DNA of 64,000 nt from Bacillus shivajii (lineage in GTDB: Bacteria; Bacillota; Bacilli; Bacillales; Salisediminibacteriaceae). Both the position numbers and the translations under genes were made by a program. A model generated the notes under the pieces. It did no database searches and was not told the DNA's origin. It saw nothing but the letters and a program-made list of their open reading frames with translations. Where the stretch lies: assembly GCF_020519665.1 (NCBI RefSeq), contig NZ_CP084703.1, positions 1,054,001-1,118,000 of the forward strand, written 5' to 3'. Each line of letters begins with the position of its first letter. Position 1 is the first letter of the stretch. Of this stretch, positions 24,550 through 33,609 are shown one piece after another.

Positions 24550-25612
24550 CTTGTTCCTTAGTTTCAGATGAAGTTTTTTCTTGAATATTCTCTGGATCTA
24601 AACCAAAACCAAGTGATCCGAATACTTTCCCGCCTTGAGGATCAATGAGGTCATGATGACCATGGTACACTCTCGGTGTTTTCCATAAAGCAATAAGTGC
24701 TTTTCCCATCGGCATTTCGTGATACCTATCTGGCCACATTTCTTTAATGTGTTGTTTCACGATCGGGTAATATTTAGGGCTCATCGCTGGGAACAAATGA
24801 TGTTCCGTATGATAAGAAAAATTAAAGTGTAAGACATCGACCCACTTAGGGACTGTTACAGTCAAGCTATTTGCAAGCGGATCATTTACTGGGACTAATG
24901 GGTTCAAACGGTGGTTTGTCGAAATATATGCCATTACGATAAAGTTTGCAATGAGTAATGGTAGTAAAAAGGCAAAAAACCAACTTTCAAAGCCCATGAT
25001 GAATAATAATCCAATCCAAGTGACCCAAGGAGCAATAGCTTGTATCCAAACCTTTGGTCGCTTTGTTGGGTGAAACTCTTTCAAATACGTAAAGAAACAT
25101 TTCAGCGAGTGCATTGTAAATTGTATCGTTAAAGATGCAAAGCTTGCAGTTGCTCGAACAAAAAGAGGTAGACGATACACCCAGCGAAAAGCTTTCATTT
25201 TTGAAATTTTCTCAAGTGTCGGCCACGCATCCGGATCTTTTTCTTCATCTTGAGTGTGTACGTGGTGTGTTAAGTTATGCCATTTTTTCCATAGTTCTGG
25301 TCCGGTGCTTAATGGCCAAAAAGCAATAGCACCAAGGACATTCATTAACCAACGCTTTCTTACAACTGTTCCGTGAAGGATTTCATGACCAAGAAACCCA
25401 AGCCCAGCAAAACTAAATCCAATAACAACTGATAGGAGCAAGTTTACGACAGGATGAAGGGAGAGCAAACCAATTGCTAAAAATGAACTAATAACAACAA
25501 TTGCATATGCTAATCCCCCCAATAGTCTAGTCGGAACTGGACGTAAAGTATAATTCGGCATTTTCTTTGAAATACGAGAGGCATACCAGCCAAATGAGTG
25601 AAAATCTTTCAT
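24527..25612 (-). CDS. Acyl-lipid fatty acid desaturase
   Basis: A 361-residue membrane desaturase with the three histidine boxes of the di-iron family: GHEILHGT (76-82), WHNLTHHVHTQ and HTEHHLFP. Hydrophobic segments flank them (about 30-75 and 190-240). It introduces a double bond into membrane lipid acyl chains, usually to keep the membrane fluid in the cold. The size is similar to B. subtilis Des. ATG 25612 with AAAGGGG upstream is preferred over an ATG at 25726 without a site. No DesK/DesR pair is adjacent. The promoter region shows no clear regulatory motif. Confidence 0.9.
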   Translation of the reverse strand: MKDFHSFGWYASRISKKMPNYTLRPVPTRLLGGLAYAIVVISSFLAIGLLSLHPVVNLLLSVVIGFSFAGLGFLGHEILHGTVVRKRWLMNVLGAIAFWPLSTGPELWKKWHNLTHHVHTQDEEKDPDAWPTLEKISKMKAFRWVYRLPLFVRATASFASLTIQFTMHSLKCFFTYLKEFHPTKRPKVWIQAIAPWVTWIGLLFIMGFESWFFAFLLPLLIANFIVMAYISTNHRLNPLVPVNDPLANSLTVTVPKWVDVLHFNFSYHTEHHLFPAMSPKYYPIVKQHIKEMWPDRYHEMPMGKALIALWKTPRVYHGHHDLIDPQGGKVFGSLGFGLDPENIQEKTSSETKEQDKKRRTP

Positions 25613-26026
25613 GTTTAACCCCTTTCGATAAGTAAAGTTAGTTGTATACTCGTTGATCATTGATTGTTGATTGTTGATCGAGCACCTCATAATGATAAGA
25701 ATCATGTAATTAGTATAAGGATACATGTAGGAATCTGTAGAGTCAATAGAGAATTATAACCAGGTACTAAAATGAGGTGGTAAACGTATGTGGAGATGTC
25801 GTTAAACAATAGTATATGAAGAATAGAGTATGGAGGTGCTGGTAAAATAATGAAGTGATTTCTAGCTTACTTTTTGGCTTAATGCCCTTTTACATTTGCG
25901 AAAATATTCTGTAACTATCTATTTTCAAAAAAATAAACAATTTCCCTATACTTTATCAATAAAAGTCAGTATTTAAATATAGATCAGGGCTTTACTGAAT
26001 GAATCATGATAAGGGAGGGGAATCTG

Positions 26027-26881
26027 ATGCACTTTCGATCAATGTCCCAAATAAATGATGTAAGAAATGACCTTACTACACATCCATCAAGACAGTATGA
26101 TACACATTCAATCGAGCAAATATCGATGATTACTGTTCATCATAGTGCTACGTCAACAGGCAATGCTGCTTCTTTTGCAAACTATCATGTTAATCACCAT
26201 GGCTGGCCGGGAATAGGTTATCATTTTGTCATTTTGCGAAATGGTGAAATTGAATGGGCTCAAAGCATTGGAACGACAAGTTACCATACAGGCGGAAGAA
26301 ATACAGGGAATATTGGTATCTGTTTAGTCGGTAGTGGTCAGTTTACCTCTGTTCAAATGAGTCGTTTGAAAGATTTAATCATCGAGTTAAGGAAAGATGT
26401 GAATGTTCCTATCCATCGAGTGTTAGGTCACTCTGAGCACCCGAATCAATCAACAGCATGTCCAGGATTTAATGTGGCAAAACTTCGTGAAGAGTTGGAG
26501 AGTATTGAAGGTGGGCAAGGAGGGGATCGTACTGTGAATTTACCAAGTAGAACATTGAGAAACGGCGATTCAAGTTCAGAAGTAAGCCTGTTACAACAAG
26601 CGTTAATCGATGCAGGAGAATCACTCCCACAGTTTGGGGTAGATGGTCAGTTTGGTGCAGAAACAGAGCGTGCAGTTAGAAATTTTCAAAAACGCCATAA
26701 TTTAGTTGTCGACGGGATTGCTGGTCCAAAAACTTATCAGCGTTTACGTGAAGTGCTTACAAAGAAATCAGATAAAATTCATAAAGTACAAGTCGGTGCA
26801 TTTACACATCGAGAAAATGCAGAGAAATTAGCAAAGGAATTAAGAGATACAGGGTATGATATTTATATCATAACGGAATAA
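26027..26881 (+). CDS. N-acetylmuramoyl-L-alanine amidase with PG-binding and SPOR-like domains
   Basis: A 284-residue cell wall hydrolase. The Amidase_2/PGRP domain (about 30-165) has zinc ligands in ITVHHSATS, the conserved YHTGGRNTGNIGICLVG block and GHSEHPNQSTACPG. A PG_binding_1 domain follows (about 185-240; VSLLQQAL, FGAETERAVRNFQKRH, DGIAGPKTYQRL). The C-terminus is a SPOR-like piece (HKVQVGAFTHRENAEKLAKE). It cuts the amide bond between MurNAc and the stem peptide. No signal peptide is visible, so it may act at lysis, in spores or by non-classical export. ATG 26027 follows AGGGAGGGG. Confidence 0.9.
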   Translation: MHFRSMSQINDVRNDLTTHPSRQYDTHSIEQISMITVHHSATSTGNAASFANYHVNHHGWPGIGYHFVILRNGEIEWAQSIGTTSYHTGGRNTGNIGICLVGSGQFTSVQMSRLKDLIIELRKDVNVPIHRVLGHSEHPNQSTACPGFNVAKLREELESIEGGQGGDRTVNLPSRTLRNGDSSSEVSLLQQALIDAGESLPQFGVDGQFGAETERAVRNFQKRHNLVVDGIAGPKTYQRLREVLTKKSDKIHKVQVGAFTHRENAEKLAKELRDTGYDIYIITE

Positions 26882-26900
26882 CTTGAATATTTGTACGTTA

Positions 26901-26938
26901 AAAAAAGGAGACACCGAGTTTTCGGGACGTCTCCTTTA
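26901..26938. terminator. Bidirectional terminator
   Basis: AAAAAAGGAGAC and GTCTCCTTT form a stem around an inner CCGAGTTTTCGG hairpin, between convergent amidase and membrane protein genes. Confidence 0.8.
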
Positions 26939-27184
26939 TTAAGTAGATTTCTTTTTCATTTTTTCGATAAGAAAATCAACAAATCGGTAAAGAGAAAATA
27001 AAATAACGCCAGTTAATAACGAGCCAGACATATAACCTGCAGAGAAGTTTGCGGGCCTAAACCACTCTTCATTTTGGCCAACGAAAATTCCAACTATAAT
27101 GGAAATCGCGATGATCGTAAAAGCAACGATATATTCTTTCTTTTCATCTTTTGTTAAGTTCTTTACTTTTAATTCAAACTCCAT
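26939..27184 (-). CDS. Small hypothetical membrane protein
   Basis: An 81-residue protein with a charged N-terminus (MEFELKVKNLTKDEKKEY), a membrane helix (about 19-37), a linker with NEEWFRPANFSAGY, and a second helix (about 50-72) ending in a basic tail (EKMKKKST). Not recognised. ATG 27184 is preceded by GGAGGAG 5 nt away; ATG 27208 lies upstream of that site. Confidence 0.7.
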   Translation of the reverse strand: MEFELKVKNLTKDEKKEYIVAFTIIAISIIVGIFVGQNEEWFRPANFSAGYMSGSLLTGVILFSLYRFVDFLIEKMKKKST

Positions 27185-27348
27185 AGCAACTCCTCCATTT
27201 CCGACCATTATTGATTATATTATACTTTTAAAGGCTTCCCTATGCAATGTAAATAAAAGGGGGAGTATTTATTTCATTTTTCGAAATAATTGACGGTTTC
27301 CTTTCTGAATATTAAGATAGAACAAATGATAAAAGAGGGGTGTCTATT

Positions 27349-28224
27349 ATGAACCGTGATCCGTTCGTTGCAACGTTTTCTATTATCGGTTTTGATCCAG
27401 AAACGAAAGAATGGGGAATAGCTGTACAATCTAAGTTTTTAGGCGTAGGGGCAGTCGTACCTTGGGCAAAAGCTGAGGTAGGAGCAGTAGCAACTCAGTC
27501 GTTTGCTAATACTGCGTTTGGTCCACAGGGACTTGAGCTGTTGGAAAAAGGTTTTACCCCAGAAGAAGTAGTTGAGAAATTGATTGAAAATGATGAAGAC
27601 CGTGCCTTAAGACAATTTGCGATTATTGATATAAATGGAAACAGTGCTGCTTATACTGGTGAAAACTGTTATGACTGGGCAGGACATCGTCAAGGTACAT
27701 ATTGCACAGCTCAAGGGAATATCTTAGTTAGTGAAAAAACTGTCGATGCACTTGTAGAAACATTTGAGCAAACGAGTGGAACGTTGTCAGAAAGGCTACT
27801 TGAAGCATTAGATGCCGCACAGTCTGCGGGTGGTGATTCTCGTGGAAAACAATCTGCTGCCCTTTTTGTTGTTCAACAAGAAGGGGGTTACGGAGGATAC
27901 AATGATCGAAAATATGATCTTAGAGTAGATGACCACCCAGAACCAATTAAAGAGATAAAACGCTTATTTGATCTACACGAACTTTATTTTTCAAGGCCGG
28001 ATGAAAATGAGTTGTTAACCATTGACGGAGAAGTTTTAGAAAACGTCCAAACGGTATTAAAAAAGGAAGGCATGTTATCTTCCGTCCATAAAGAATACAA
28101 TGAAGATGTAAAACAAGCACTTAAAACCTATTATATGCAAGAGAACTTTGAAGAGCGTTGGAGAGAAGATAAGAAAATCGATCCGCAAGTCTTAAAATAC
28201 ATGACCAATAAAGTGAAGAGCTGA
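27349..28224 (+). CDS. DUF1028 family Ntn-hydrolase-like protein
   Basis: A 291-residue protein. The DUF1028 domain covers about residues 5-200: VATFSIIGFDPETKEWGIAVQSKFLGVGAVVPWA and VATQSFANTAFGPQGLELL, followed by AAYTGENCYDWAGHRQG, AQGNILVS and the GGDSRGKQSAALFV motif. Structural work places this family in the Ntn-hydrolase fold, with unproven substrate. A helical C-terminal extension (about 225-291) is typical of longer members. ATG 27349 is 8 nt from AGAGGGG; a GTG at 27340 overlaps the site. It is followed by a terminator that begins within the stop region. Confidence 0.88.
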   Translation: MNRDPFVATFSIIGFDPETKEWGIAVQSKFLGVGAVVPWAKAEVGAVATQSFANTAFGPQGLELLEKGFTPEEVVEKLIENDEDRALRQFAIIDINGNSAAYTGENCYDWAGHRQGTYCTAQGNILVSEKTVDALVETFEQTSGTLSERLLEALDAAQSAGGDSRGKQSAALFVVQQEGGYGGYNDRKYDLRVDDHPEPIKEIKRLFDLHELYFSRPDENELLTIDGEVLENVQTVLKKEGMLSSVHKEYNEDVKQALKTYYMQENFEERWREDKKIDPQVLKYMTNKVKS

Positions 28225-28242
28225 TTTTTCAGCTCTTTTTGC
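28217..28242 (+). terminator. Terminator overlapping DUF1028 stop
   Basis: AGAGCTGA and TCAGCTCT pair around TTTT, followed by TTTTG. Confidence 0.88.
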
Positions 28243-28254
28243 TTTGCACGTTAA

Positions 28255-28321
28255 TTTATAAAATTTTAGCGAAGAAGTAGCTCGACTTAGAGAAAGGCTC
28301 GCCAATCGGCGAGTTTTCTTT
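28255..28321. repeat. Compact copy of module A repeat
   Basis: TTTTAGCGAAGAAGTAGCTC continues to AGAGAAA and then the CTCGCC-AATC-GGCGAG hairpin with TTTTCTTT. The copy at 11571-11800 is the same sequence interrupted by about 164 bp. The terminal hairpin could act as a terminator. Confidence 0.88.
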
Positions 28322-28432
28322 AGATTGAAACTTTTTATTGAAAATCTACGACAGAGTCTATAGAGAAAAAAGTGAAACCAATTGCTAACCAAACCGTATT
28401 AGTAGTAATGAAAAAAAAGTGAGGCGATTTAT

Positions 28433-28747
28433 ATGATTATCGTAAATACAGAAACAGTCCCTGGAATGGAAATTGAAAAAGCATTGGGCGTTGTGTCTGG
28501 GAATGTCGTGTTAGCTAAACACATTGGAAAAGATATTGTGGGTGGCTTACGAGGTATTGTTGGTGGAAAGATGACAGAATATGAAGAGATGTTTCGTGAG
28601 TCTAGAGAAGCTGCTGAAAAAGAGATGGTTCAAAGTGCCGAGAGATTAGGGGCAGATGCCATAGTAAATATACGATATTCTTCATCGTCCATTATGTCAG
28701 GTTCTTCTGAAGTATTAGTATATGGTACAGCTGTAACGCTAAAATAG
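28433..28747 (+). CDS. YbjQ/UPF0145 family protein
   Basis: A 104-residue protein covering the whole YbjQ (DUF74) domain: VPGMEIEKALGVVSGNVVLAKHIGKDI, then GGLRGIVGGKMTEYEEMFRESREAAEKEM and ERLGADAIVNIRYSSS. Homologues form pentamers and their job is unknown; some have been linked to metal or stress responses, not shown here. ATG 28433 is preceded by GTGAGGCG. It is a single gene followed by a terminator. Confidence 0.92.
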   Translation: MIIVNTETVPGMEIEKALGVVSGNVVLAKHIGKDIVGGLRGIVGGKMTEYEEMFRESREAAEKEMVQSAERLGADAIVNIRYSSSSIMSGSSEVLVYGTAVTLK

Positions 28748-28850
28748 TAATCTTCATAAAAAGCCAACCTAGTCATTAAAATTGGTAATAGTGGTATAGA
28801 GAAGATTTATGAGAAGTATAATGAGAAGAATAAGGTATTAAACAAGAATG

Positions 28851-28874
28851 AACTCGGTCTTACCGAGTTTTTTC
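28851..28874 (+). terminator. Terminator
   Basis: AACTCGG and CCGAGTT pair around TCTTA, followed by TTTTT. It lies about 105 bp after the YbjQ stop. Confidence 0.75.
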
Positions 28875-28914
28875 TGTCAGTTAAGGGTAAAGAATAAATA
28901 GGGAGGGGAAAACA

Positions 28915-29085
28915 GTGGCATGGATTTTCATACTATTGGCTGTCATTGCCGTTGTCCTTTTATTAATTAATGATAAACTACGACTGATTTTAGAGCATTT
29001 GGATAATGAAGAAGTAAGACAGAAAAACAATGCAGTAAGCGAAAATATAAAAAGTGATATAAACAATGAAACTTATAAAAGCTAA
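28915..29085 (+). CDS. 56-residue single-pass membrane protein
   Basis: A frame starting with GTG 28915 and preceded by GGGAGGGG at 28901-28908. The product begins MAWIFILLAVIAVVLLLI (one membrane helix) and continues with a charged, helical tail (NDKLRLILEHLDNEEVRQKNN). Not recognised. It is 57 bp upstream of the lipoprotein gene and may be cotranscribed. Confidence 0.6.
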   Translation: MAWIFILLAVIAVVLLLINDKLRLILEHLDNEEVRQKNNAVSENIKSDINNETYKS

Positions 29086-29142
29086 TCCTATTAGGAGCGG
29101 TCATAGACAAGTTACGGTCAAAATGGAGAAAGGAGTTAAGAC

Positions 29143-29691
29143 ATGATAAAGAGGTGGACATTCCTAATCATCATATTCGTTTTTACTTTAGTAGCATGTG
29201 GTACGAATATAGAGCAGGACGAAGTTCAAGGAAATGAGCTTATCACATCTGAAACAGAAGCTGGGGACTATTTGCTTCGTCTTATTTCTGAAAAGGAAGT
29301 ATATGAACAAGCGGAAGAAGTCGTGCTGAAAGCAAAATTGAAATACATCGGTGAAGAAGAAGAAAAAACCATTTATCATGCGATGTCTCCATTTTGGTTT
29401 GATATAGTTGAAACGACCCGTGGGATAGAAATTCCTTATGTAATGAACCAACCGCTTTTAGAAACAACGTTAGAAAGAGATGTTTGGTTTAAAGAAACAT
29501 ATAAAAAATCAGGCAGTTATTCAGAAGAAGATGAAAACCGTGAATTTATTGAAGCTTTTCTTGAAGGTGAGTCTTTCCCACCAGGTGAATATGAAATCGA
29601 ATTACGAACGGATTTCTTTACTGAAGATGAAAATGGTGAAGAAAAAAATCACAACTATTCTGCAACACTTATGATACAAGTGAAAAAATAA
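29143..29691 (+). CDS. Hypothetical lipoprotein
   Basis: A 182-residue lipoprotein with signal peptide MIKRWTFLIIIFVFTLVAC and lipobox L-V-A-C (Cys19). The mature part looks like one Ig-like or beta-sandwich domain (EVYEQAEEVVLKAKLKYIGE, MSPFWFDIVET, SFPPGEYEIELRTDF, NYSATLMIQVKK), a pattern common in extracellular inhibitors or binding proteins. It is very acidic. No specific family was recognised. ATG 29143 follows AAAGGAG. It ends with a strong terminator. Confidence 0.72.
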   Translation: MIKRWTFLIIIFVFTLVACGTNIEQDEVQGNELITSETEAGDYLLRLISEKEVYEQAEEVVLKAKLKYIGEEEEKTIYHAMSPFWFDIVETTRGIEIPYVMNQPLLETTLERDVWFKETYKKSGSYSEEDENREFIEAFLEGESFPPGEYEIELRTDFFTEDENGEEKNHNYSATLMIQVKK

Positions 29692-29699
29692 GTAATCTT

Positions 29700-29733
29700 G
29701 GAAAAAAGGAGGTGCTGTTGCGCCTCCTTTTTT
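29700..29733 (+). terminator. Terminator after lipoprotein gene
   Basis: AAAAAAGGAGG and CCTCCTTTTTT pair around TGCTGTTGCG. Confidence 0.88.
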
Positions 29734-29909
29734 ATTGCGAAATTTTGTCCATACTCGTCTTTTTTCTAGGTATATTACATATATTTCTCTTACGGAAGAT
29801 TCTAGTCCAACAAGAGAAGGAGGCATGGTAAGAAAGATTTACTTCATAAAAGAGTCATTTAAGTATGCCAATTAAAAAATGATTTTTTATAAGAAAGGAG
29901 CGAAACAAA

Positions 29910-31226
29910 ATGAAAGCGCTAACAAACGCATCGACGAAACTGATGCAGAGGTATTTGCCAGATCCATTTCTATTTGTCATTATTTTAACTTTTGTCGTTT
30001 TTGCTCTCGGTCTTCTGATAACGCCAAGTACTCCACTAGAAATGGTTACTTATTGGGGAGATGGTTTTTGGGATTTATTAACGTTTGCCATGCAGATGGT
30101 CCTCATTTTAGTCACTGGGTATGTATTAGCTTCAAGTCCACTATTTAAAGGATTTTTGCAGAAGTTAGCAAAGCTTGCCAAATCACCTGCTCAAGCCATT
30201 GTCATTGTAACGCTTGTCGCACTAGCAGCAAGTTGGATTAACTGGGGTTTTGGGTTAGTTATTGGAGCATTATTTGCTAAAGAGCTTGCAAAGCAAATTA
30301 GAAATGTTGATTACAGACTTCTCATTGCTAGTGCATATAGTGGGTTTATCGTATGGCACGGCGGGTTTGCTGGATCGATTCCATTGACAATTGCAACAGA
30401 GGGTCATTTTACTGAAGACTTGATAGGTGTCATTCCAACGAGTGAAACAATTTTTGCACCATTTAATTTATTTATCGTTATCGCTTTATTTATTTCAGTA
30501 CCAATTTTAAATCGGTTCATGATGAATAAAGACGATGTTGTAGTAGTTGATCCGAAATTACTTGAAGATTCACCAAGTGAAGCGCAAAAGGAAAAAGCCA
30601 ACCAGACACCGGCAGAGAGGTTGGAAAATAGTAAAGTGCTGTCGATGGTCACTGGTTTTATGGGGCTTGTTTTCATCGCCTACTATTTATCGCAAAATGG
30701 ATTTAGTTTAAACTTAAATATTGTTAATTTCATATTCTTATTCTTAGGGATCCTTTTCCATATGACACCACGCAACTTCTTAAATAGTGTTGCAAATGCA
30801 GTAAAAAATGCTGGAGGCATTATCGTACAATTTCCATTTTACGCAGGTATTATGGGGATGATGGTAGCTTCAGGGCTTGCAGTCGAATTTTCACAATGGT
30901 TCGTAGCCATCTCAAATGAGTTTACGTTCCCATTATTTGCATTTATTAGTGCTGGGATAGTCAACTTCTTTGTTCCTTCTGGTGGCGGACAATGGGCAGT
31001 GCAAGCACCAATTATGCTTTCGGCTGGAGCTGAATTAGGGGTAGATTCAGCAAAAACAGCAATGGCTGTTGCTTGGGGAGATGCATGGACGAACATGATT
31101 CAACCATTTTGGGCATTACCAGCACTAGCAATAGCTGGGTTAAAAGCACGTGATATTATGGGATTCTGTTTGTTTGTTCTTTTCTTAAGTAGTATTGTAA
31201 TTGGAATTGGTTTACTATTCTTTTAA
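29910..31226 (+). CDS. atoE: AtoE-family short-chain fatty acid transporter
   Basis: A 438-residue polytopic membrane protein with about 11-12 hydrophobic segments. Family signatures are LPDPFLFVIILTFVVF, ASWINWGFGLVIGALFAKEL, YSGFIVWHGGFAGSIPL, the re-entrant-like FFVPSGGGQWAVQAP and AWGDAWTNMIQPFWALPALA. AtoE-type carriers take up short-chain fatty acids such as acetoacetate or butyrate. Here there are no atoA/atoD or thiolase genes next to it, so the substrate is not fixed. ATG 29910 follows AAAGGAG. The next gene starts after a perfect hairpin. Confidence 0.88.
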   Translation: MKALTNASTKLMQRYLPDPFLFVIILTFVVFALGLLITPSTPLEMVTYWGDGFWDLLTFAMQMVLILVTGYVLASSPLFKGFLQKLAKLAKSPAQAIVIVTLVALAASWINWGFGLVIGALFAKELAKQIRNVDYRLLIASAYSGFIVWHGGFAGSIPLTIATEGHFTEDLIGVIPTSETIFAPFNLFIVIALFISVPILNRFMMNKDDVVVVDPKLLEDSPSEAQKEKANQTPAERLENSKVLSMVTGFMGLVFIAYYLSQNGFSLNLNIVNFIFLFLGILFHMTPRNFLNSVANAVKNAGGIIVQFPFYAGIMGMMVASGLAVEFSQWFVAISNEFTFPLFAFISAGIVNFFVPSGGGQWAVQAPIMLSAGAELGVDSAKTAMAVAWGDAWTNMIQPFWALPALAIAGLKARDIMGFCLFVLFLSSIVIGIGLLFF

Positions 31227-31300
31227 ATGGTGAAAATTAATTTTCATAAATGAAAAGGAAAAGAATGTCGCAAAAGAGAATAAATAATACAGAAATGTTC

Positions 31301-31337
31301 ACAAAATTGTCGGGGACCTGGTCCCCGACAATTTTGT
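31301..31337. terminator. Perfect 17-bp palindromic hairpin
   Basis: ACAAAATTGTCGGGGAC, loop CTG, GTCCCCGACAATTTTGT. It lies 75 bp after atoE and only about 20 bp before the start of the next gene. Without a T-run outside the stem it may be a terminator, an mRNA stabiliser or an operator. Confidence 0.75.
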
Positions 31338-31358
31338 AATTTGGAAGGTGTGTTTCGT

Positions 31359-32255
31359 TTGTTGGTGAACCGTGAGCTATTATTTATACACTTAGCAGTT
31401 TTACTTTTTGGCTTTTCAGGACTTTTTGCTGCATTGACCTCATTATCAGCGCTTGCGATTGTATTTGGAAGAGTTATTTTTGCTTCTCTCTTTTTATGGT
31501 TAGTTCTTTACGTGCGAAAAGAAACGATAAGGCTCTCCGATAGGAAAGAGATGATTCCTTTTATATTTATTGGTGGGTTGTTAGCTCTCCATTGGTGGAG
31601 TTTTTTTCATTCAATTCAATTATCTTCGGTTGCGATTGGTTTAATAACATTTGCAACGTTTCCGATCTTTGCGAGTTTTCTCGAACCGATTTTTTTTCGT
31701 GAATCATTTCAAAGAAAGAACTTACTTTTTGCAGCGATCAGTTTGATTGGAGTACTCGTTATTGTTCCGGACTATAGTGTAGGTAGTGAAGCGACCCAGG
31801 GAGCGCTTTGGGGGCTCGTTTCAGCTATTACATTCGCGTTATTATCAATCGTTAATAGAAAGTACGTGCAACATAGAACCAGTTTACAAATAGGTTTTTA
31901 TCAAAATTTCTTTGCTATGATATGTCTCGTACCTTTGATCACACAAATGTCTTTCATTAATACGCAAATGTATGACATCTTTCTATTAATTGTATTAGGT
32001 ATTGTGTTTACAGGTTGTGCCCATGTTTTATATATCCAAGGGTTAACGAAGGTAAATGTGCGTACAGCAAGTATTATTACAACCCTTGAGCCAGTTTATG
32101 GAATTATTGCGGCAATGTTACTCATTCAACAGTTCCCAGTGCCGAGAGAGTGGGTTGGAATCATCATCATTATTTCTCTCGTATTATATGTTTCATGGGA
32201 CAAAGAGAAGCAAAAGAAAAAAATAATTGAAGAAGGAAAAAGAAGTCCTATTTGA
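31359..32255 (+). CDS. EamA/DMT-family transporter
   Basis: About 298 residues with ten hydrophobic segments in two EamA repeats (first about 1-135, second 145-285). Typical of drug/metabolite exporters: ALHWWSFFHSIQLSSVAIGLITFATFPIF in repeat 1 and VNVRTASIITTLEPVYGIIAAML in repeat 2. Substrate unknown. The start is uncertain. In-frame TTG codons at 31359 and 31362 or GTG 31365 follow GGAAGGTG; TTG 31341 would lie before it. I chose 31359 for its 8-nt spacing. The strong hairpin at 31301-31337 is just upstream. Confidence 0.85.
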   Translation: MLVNRELLFIHLAVLLFGFSGLFAALTSLSALAIVFGRVIFASLFLWLVLYVRKETIRLSDRKEMIPFIFIGGLLALHWWSFFHSIQLSSVAIGLITFATFPIFASFLEPIFFRESFQRKNLLFAAISLIGVLVIVPDYSVGSEATQGALWGLVSAITFALLSIVNRKYVQHRTSLQIGFYQNFFAMICLVPLITQMSFINTQMYDIFLLIVLGIVFTGCAHVLYIQGLTKVNVRTASIITTLEPVYGIIAAMLLIQQFPVPREWVGIIIIISLVLYVSWDKEKQKKKIIEEGKRSPI

Positions 32256-32429
32256 AACAACAACAGTAAATAAAGTAACAAAACAAAATACAAAGGAAAA
32301 TATTAAAGGAACTAAATAAGGAGATGAAATCCTTCTCTACACTTCCGTGAGCTCATTAAGGTGATTCGTGGAGGAGAAAGGATGCAATTAACTTTACGGA
32401 AAACAAGTTGATAAAAAGGAGAGAATTAA

Positions 32430-33224
32430 ATGATCCCAGATAATTTATATAAACAAACAGCAAAGTATTATGACTATGACCCTCGTAATATTGTAAAAGA
32501 AGATCTCGCCTTTTACGAAATGATGGCTGAAAAGTTTAAGGGACCTATATTAGAACTAGCTTGTGGAACAGGACGTGTTCTCCTTCATTTGGTGGCTAAA
32601 GGTTATCAGATGACCGGAGTAGATAGGTCTGAAGCAATGCTCGAGGTTTTAAATGAAAAGTTAGCAAAACGCTCTCTCGAACAACAAAAAAGAGCTAACA
32701 TTGTTCAAGGATCAATGACAGATTTTACATTTCACTCACCTTTTCCTTTAATCGTCATACCATTTCGTTCGTTTCAAATATTAGAAGAAGAAAAAGATCA
32801 AAGAAGTTGTTTACAATCTGTTTATAGTGCGCTCGATGACCATGGACGGTTTATTTTACATATCTTTCGTCCAAAAGGGGTACTTGATGAGTCGTGGGTA
32901 TATCCAGAAAGAGTACAATGGGAGGTCTTTAATTCCAAAACAAATGAGCGTGTGATAAAAACAGATAAAGGTGTATCGATTGATGTTACAAAGCAACGAC
33001 TTGTTGCTGAGCAAGTGTATAAAGTTACAAAGGATGACGGAAGTTATTTCGAATTGCCACAGCACATATCATTAACTTATTATTATGAAGAACAAATACG
33101 TGAATTGCTCGAGTCAGAAGGATTTATTATTGAAGAGATTAGAAATGGTTTCGACATGAACAACCCTAATGAGGGGCACGAAATGGTTGTTATTTGTAAG
33201 AAGAAATTGAGTTATATTGATTGA
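32430..33224 (+). CDS. Class I SAM-dependent methyltransferase
   Basis: A 264-residue methyltransferase with motif I ILELACGTGRVLLHL, motif II GVDRSEAML and motif III-like VQGSMTDFTF. The C-terminal half has a beta-rich extension (WVYPERVQWEVF, ISLTYYYEEQIRELL). The target, small molecule or other, cannot be told. ATG 32430 follows AAAGGAGAG. The upstream 174 bp contains no gene. It is a single gene ahead of a terminator at 33407. Confidence 0.85.
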   Translation: MIPDNLYKQTAKYYDYDPRNIVKEDLAFYEMMAEKFKGPILELACGTGRVLLHLVAKGYQMTGVDRSEAMLEVLNEKLAKRSLEQQKRANIVQGSMTDFTFHSPFPLIVIPFRSFQILEEEKDQRSCLQSVYSALDDHGRFILHIFRPKGVLDESWVYPERVQWEVFNSKTNERVIKTDKGVSIDVTKQRLVAEQVYKVTKDDGSYFELPQHISLTYYYEEQIRELLESEGFIIEEIRNGFDMNNPNEGHEMVVICKKKLSYID

Positions 33225-33609
33225 TCGATCGAAAACAACAGAGCAAAGCTTTATACAAGAAAGGAGGCCGCTGAAAAATAATTGATTAAAGGATGTTCGT
33301 CAAAAAAGAAGATACTATGAAAGCAAACGGAGTGAAGCTAGAATAGTTGTCACACTTGTGCCCCTAGGTGAAAACGAAGAAATTTGTGGGTAGACATATT
33401 GACTTTTTCAGTGGTTCCCTGAAAGTGGGAACCACTTTTTTAAGTAATCGACAAATTCTTACATATTTCCACGGTAATACAATTATTCTTTAAAATTAAT
33501 TAGTGTTAAGACAATCTGGTCCTCTCATAATCATAATACGGAATGCCTGCTAGCTATAACAACTATGTCCATTCTGTCACGATTATATTTTGAGATGGAG
33601 GGAAGCTCA
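33225..33609. other. Gene-free stretch with one terminator
   Basis: Contains the hairpin at 33407-33441 and the promoter region of the Mn catalase gene. A stretch at about 33350 (CTTGTGCCCCTAGGTGAAAAC) weakly resembles 47201-47222, next to repeat D. No gene seen. Confidence 0.5.
33407..33441 (+). terminator. Terminator
   Basis: AGTGGTTCCC and GGGAACCACT pair around TGAAAGT, followed by TTTTTT. Confidence 0.88.
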
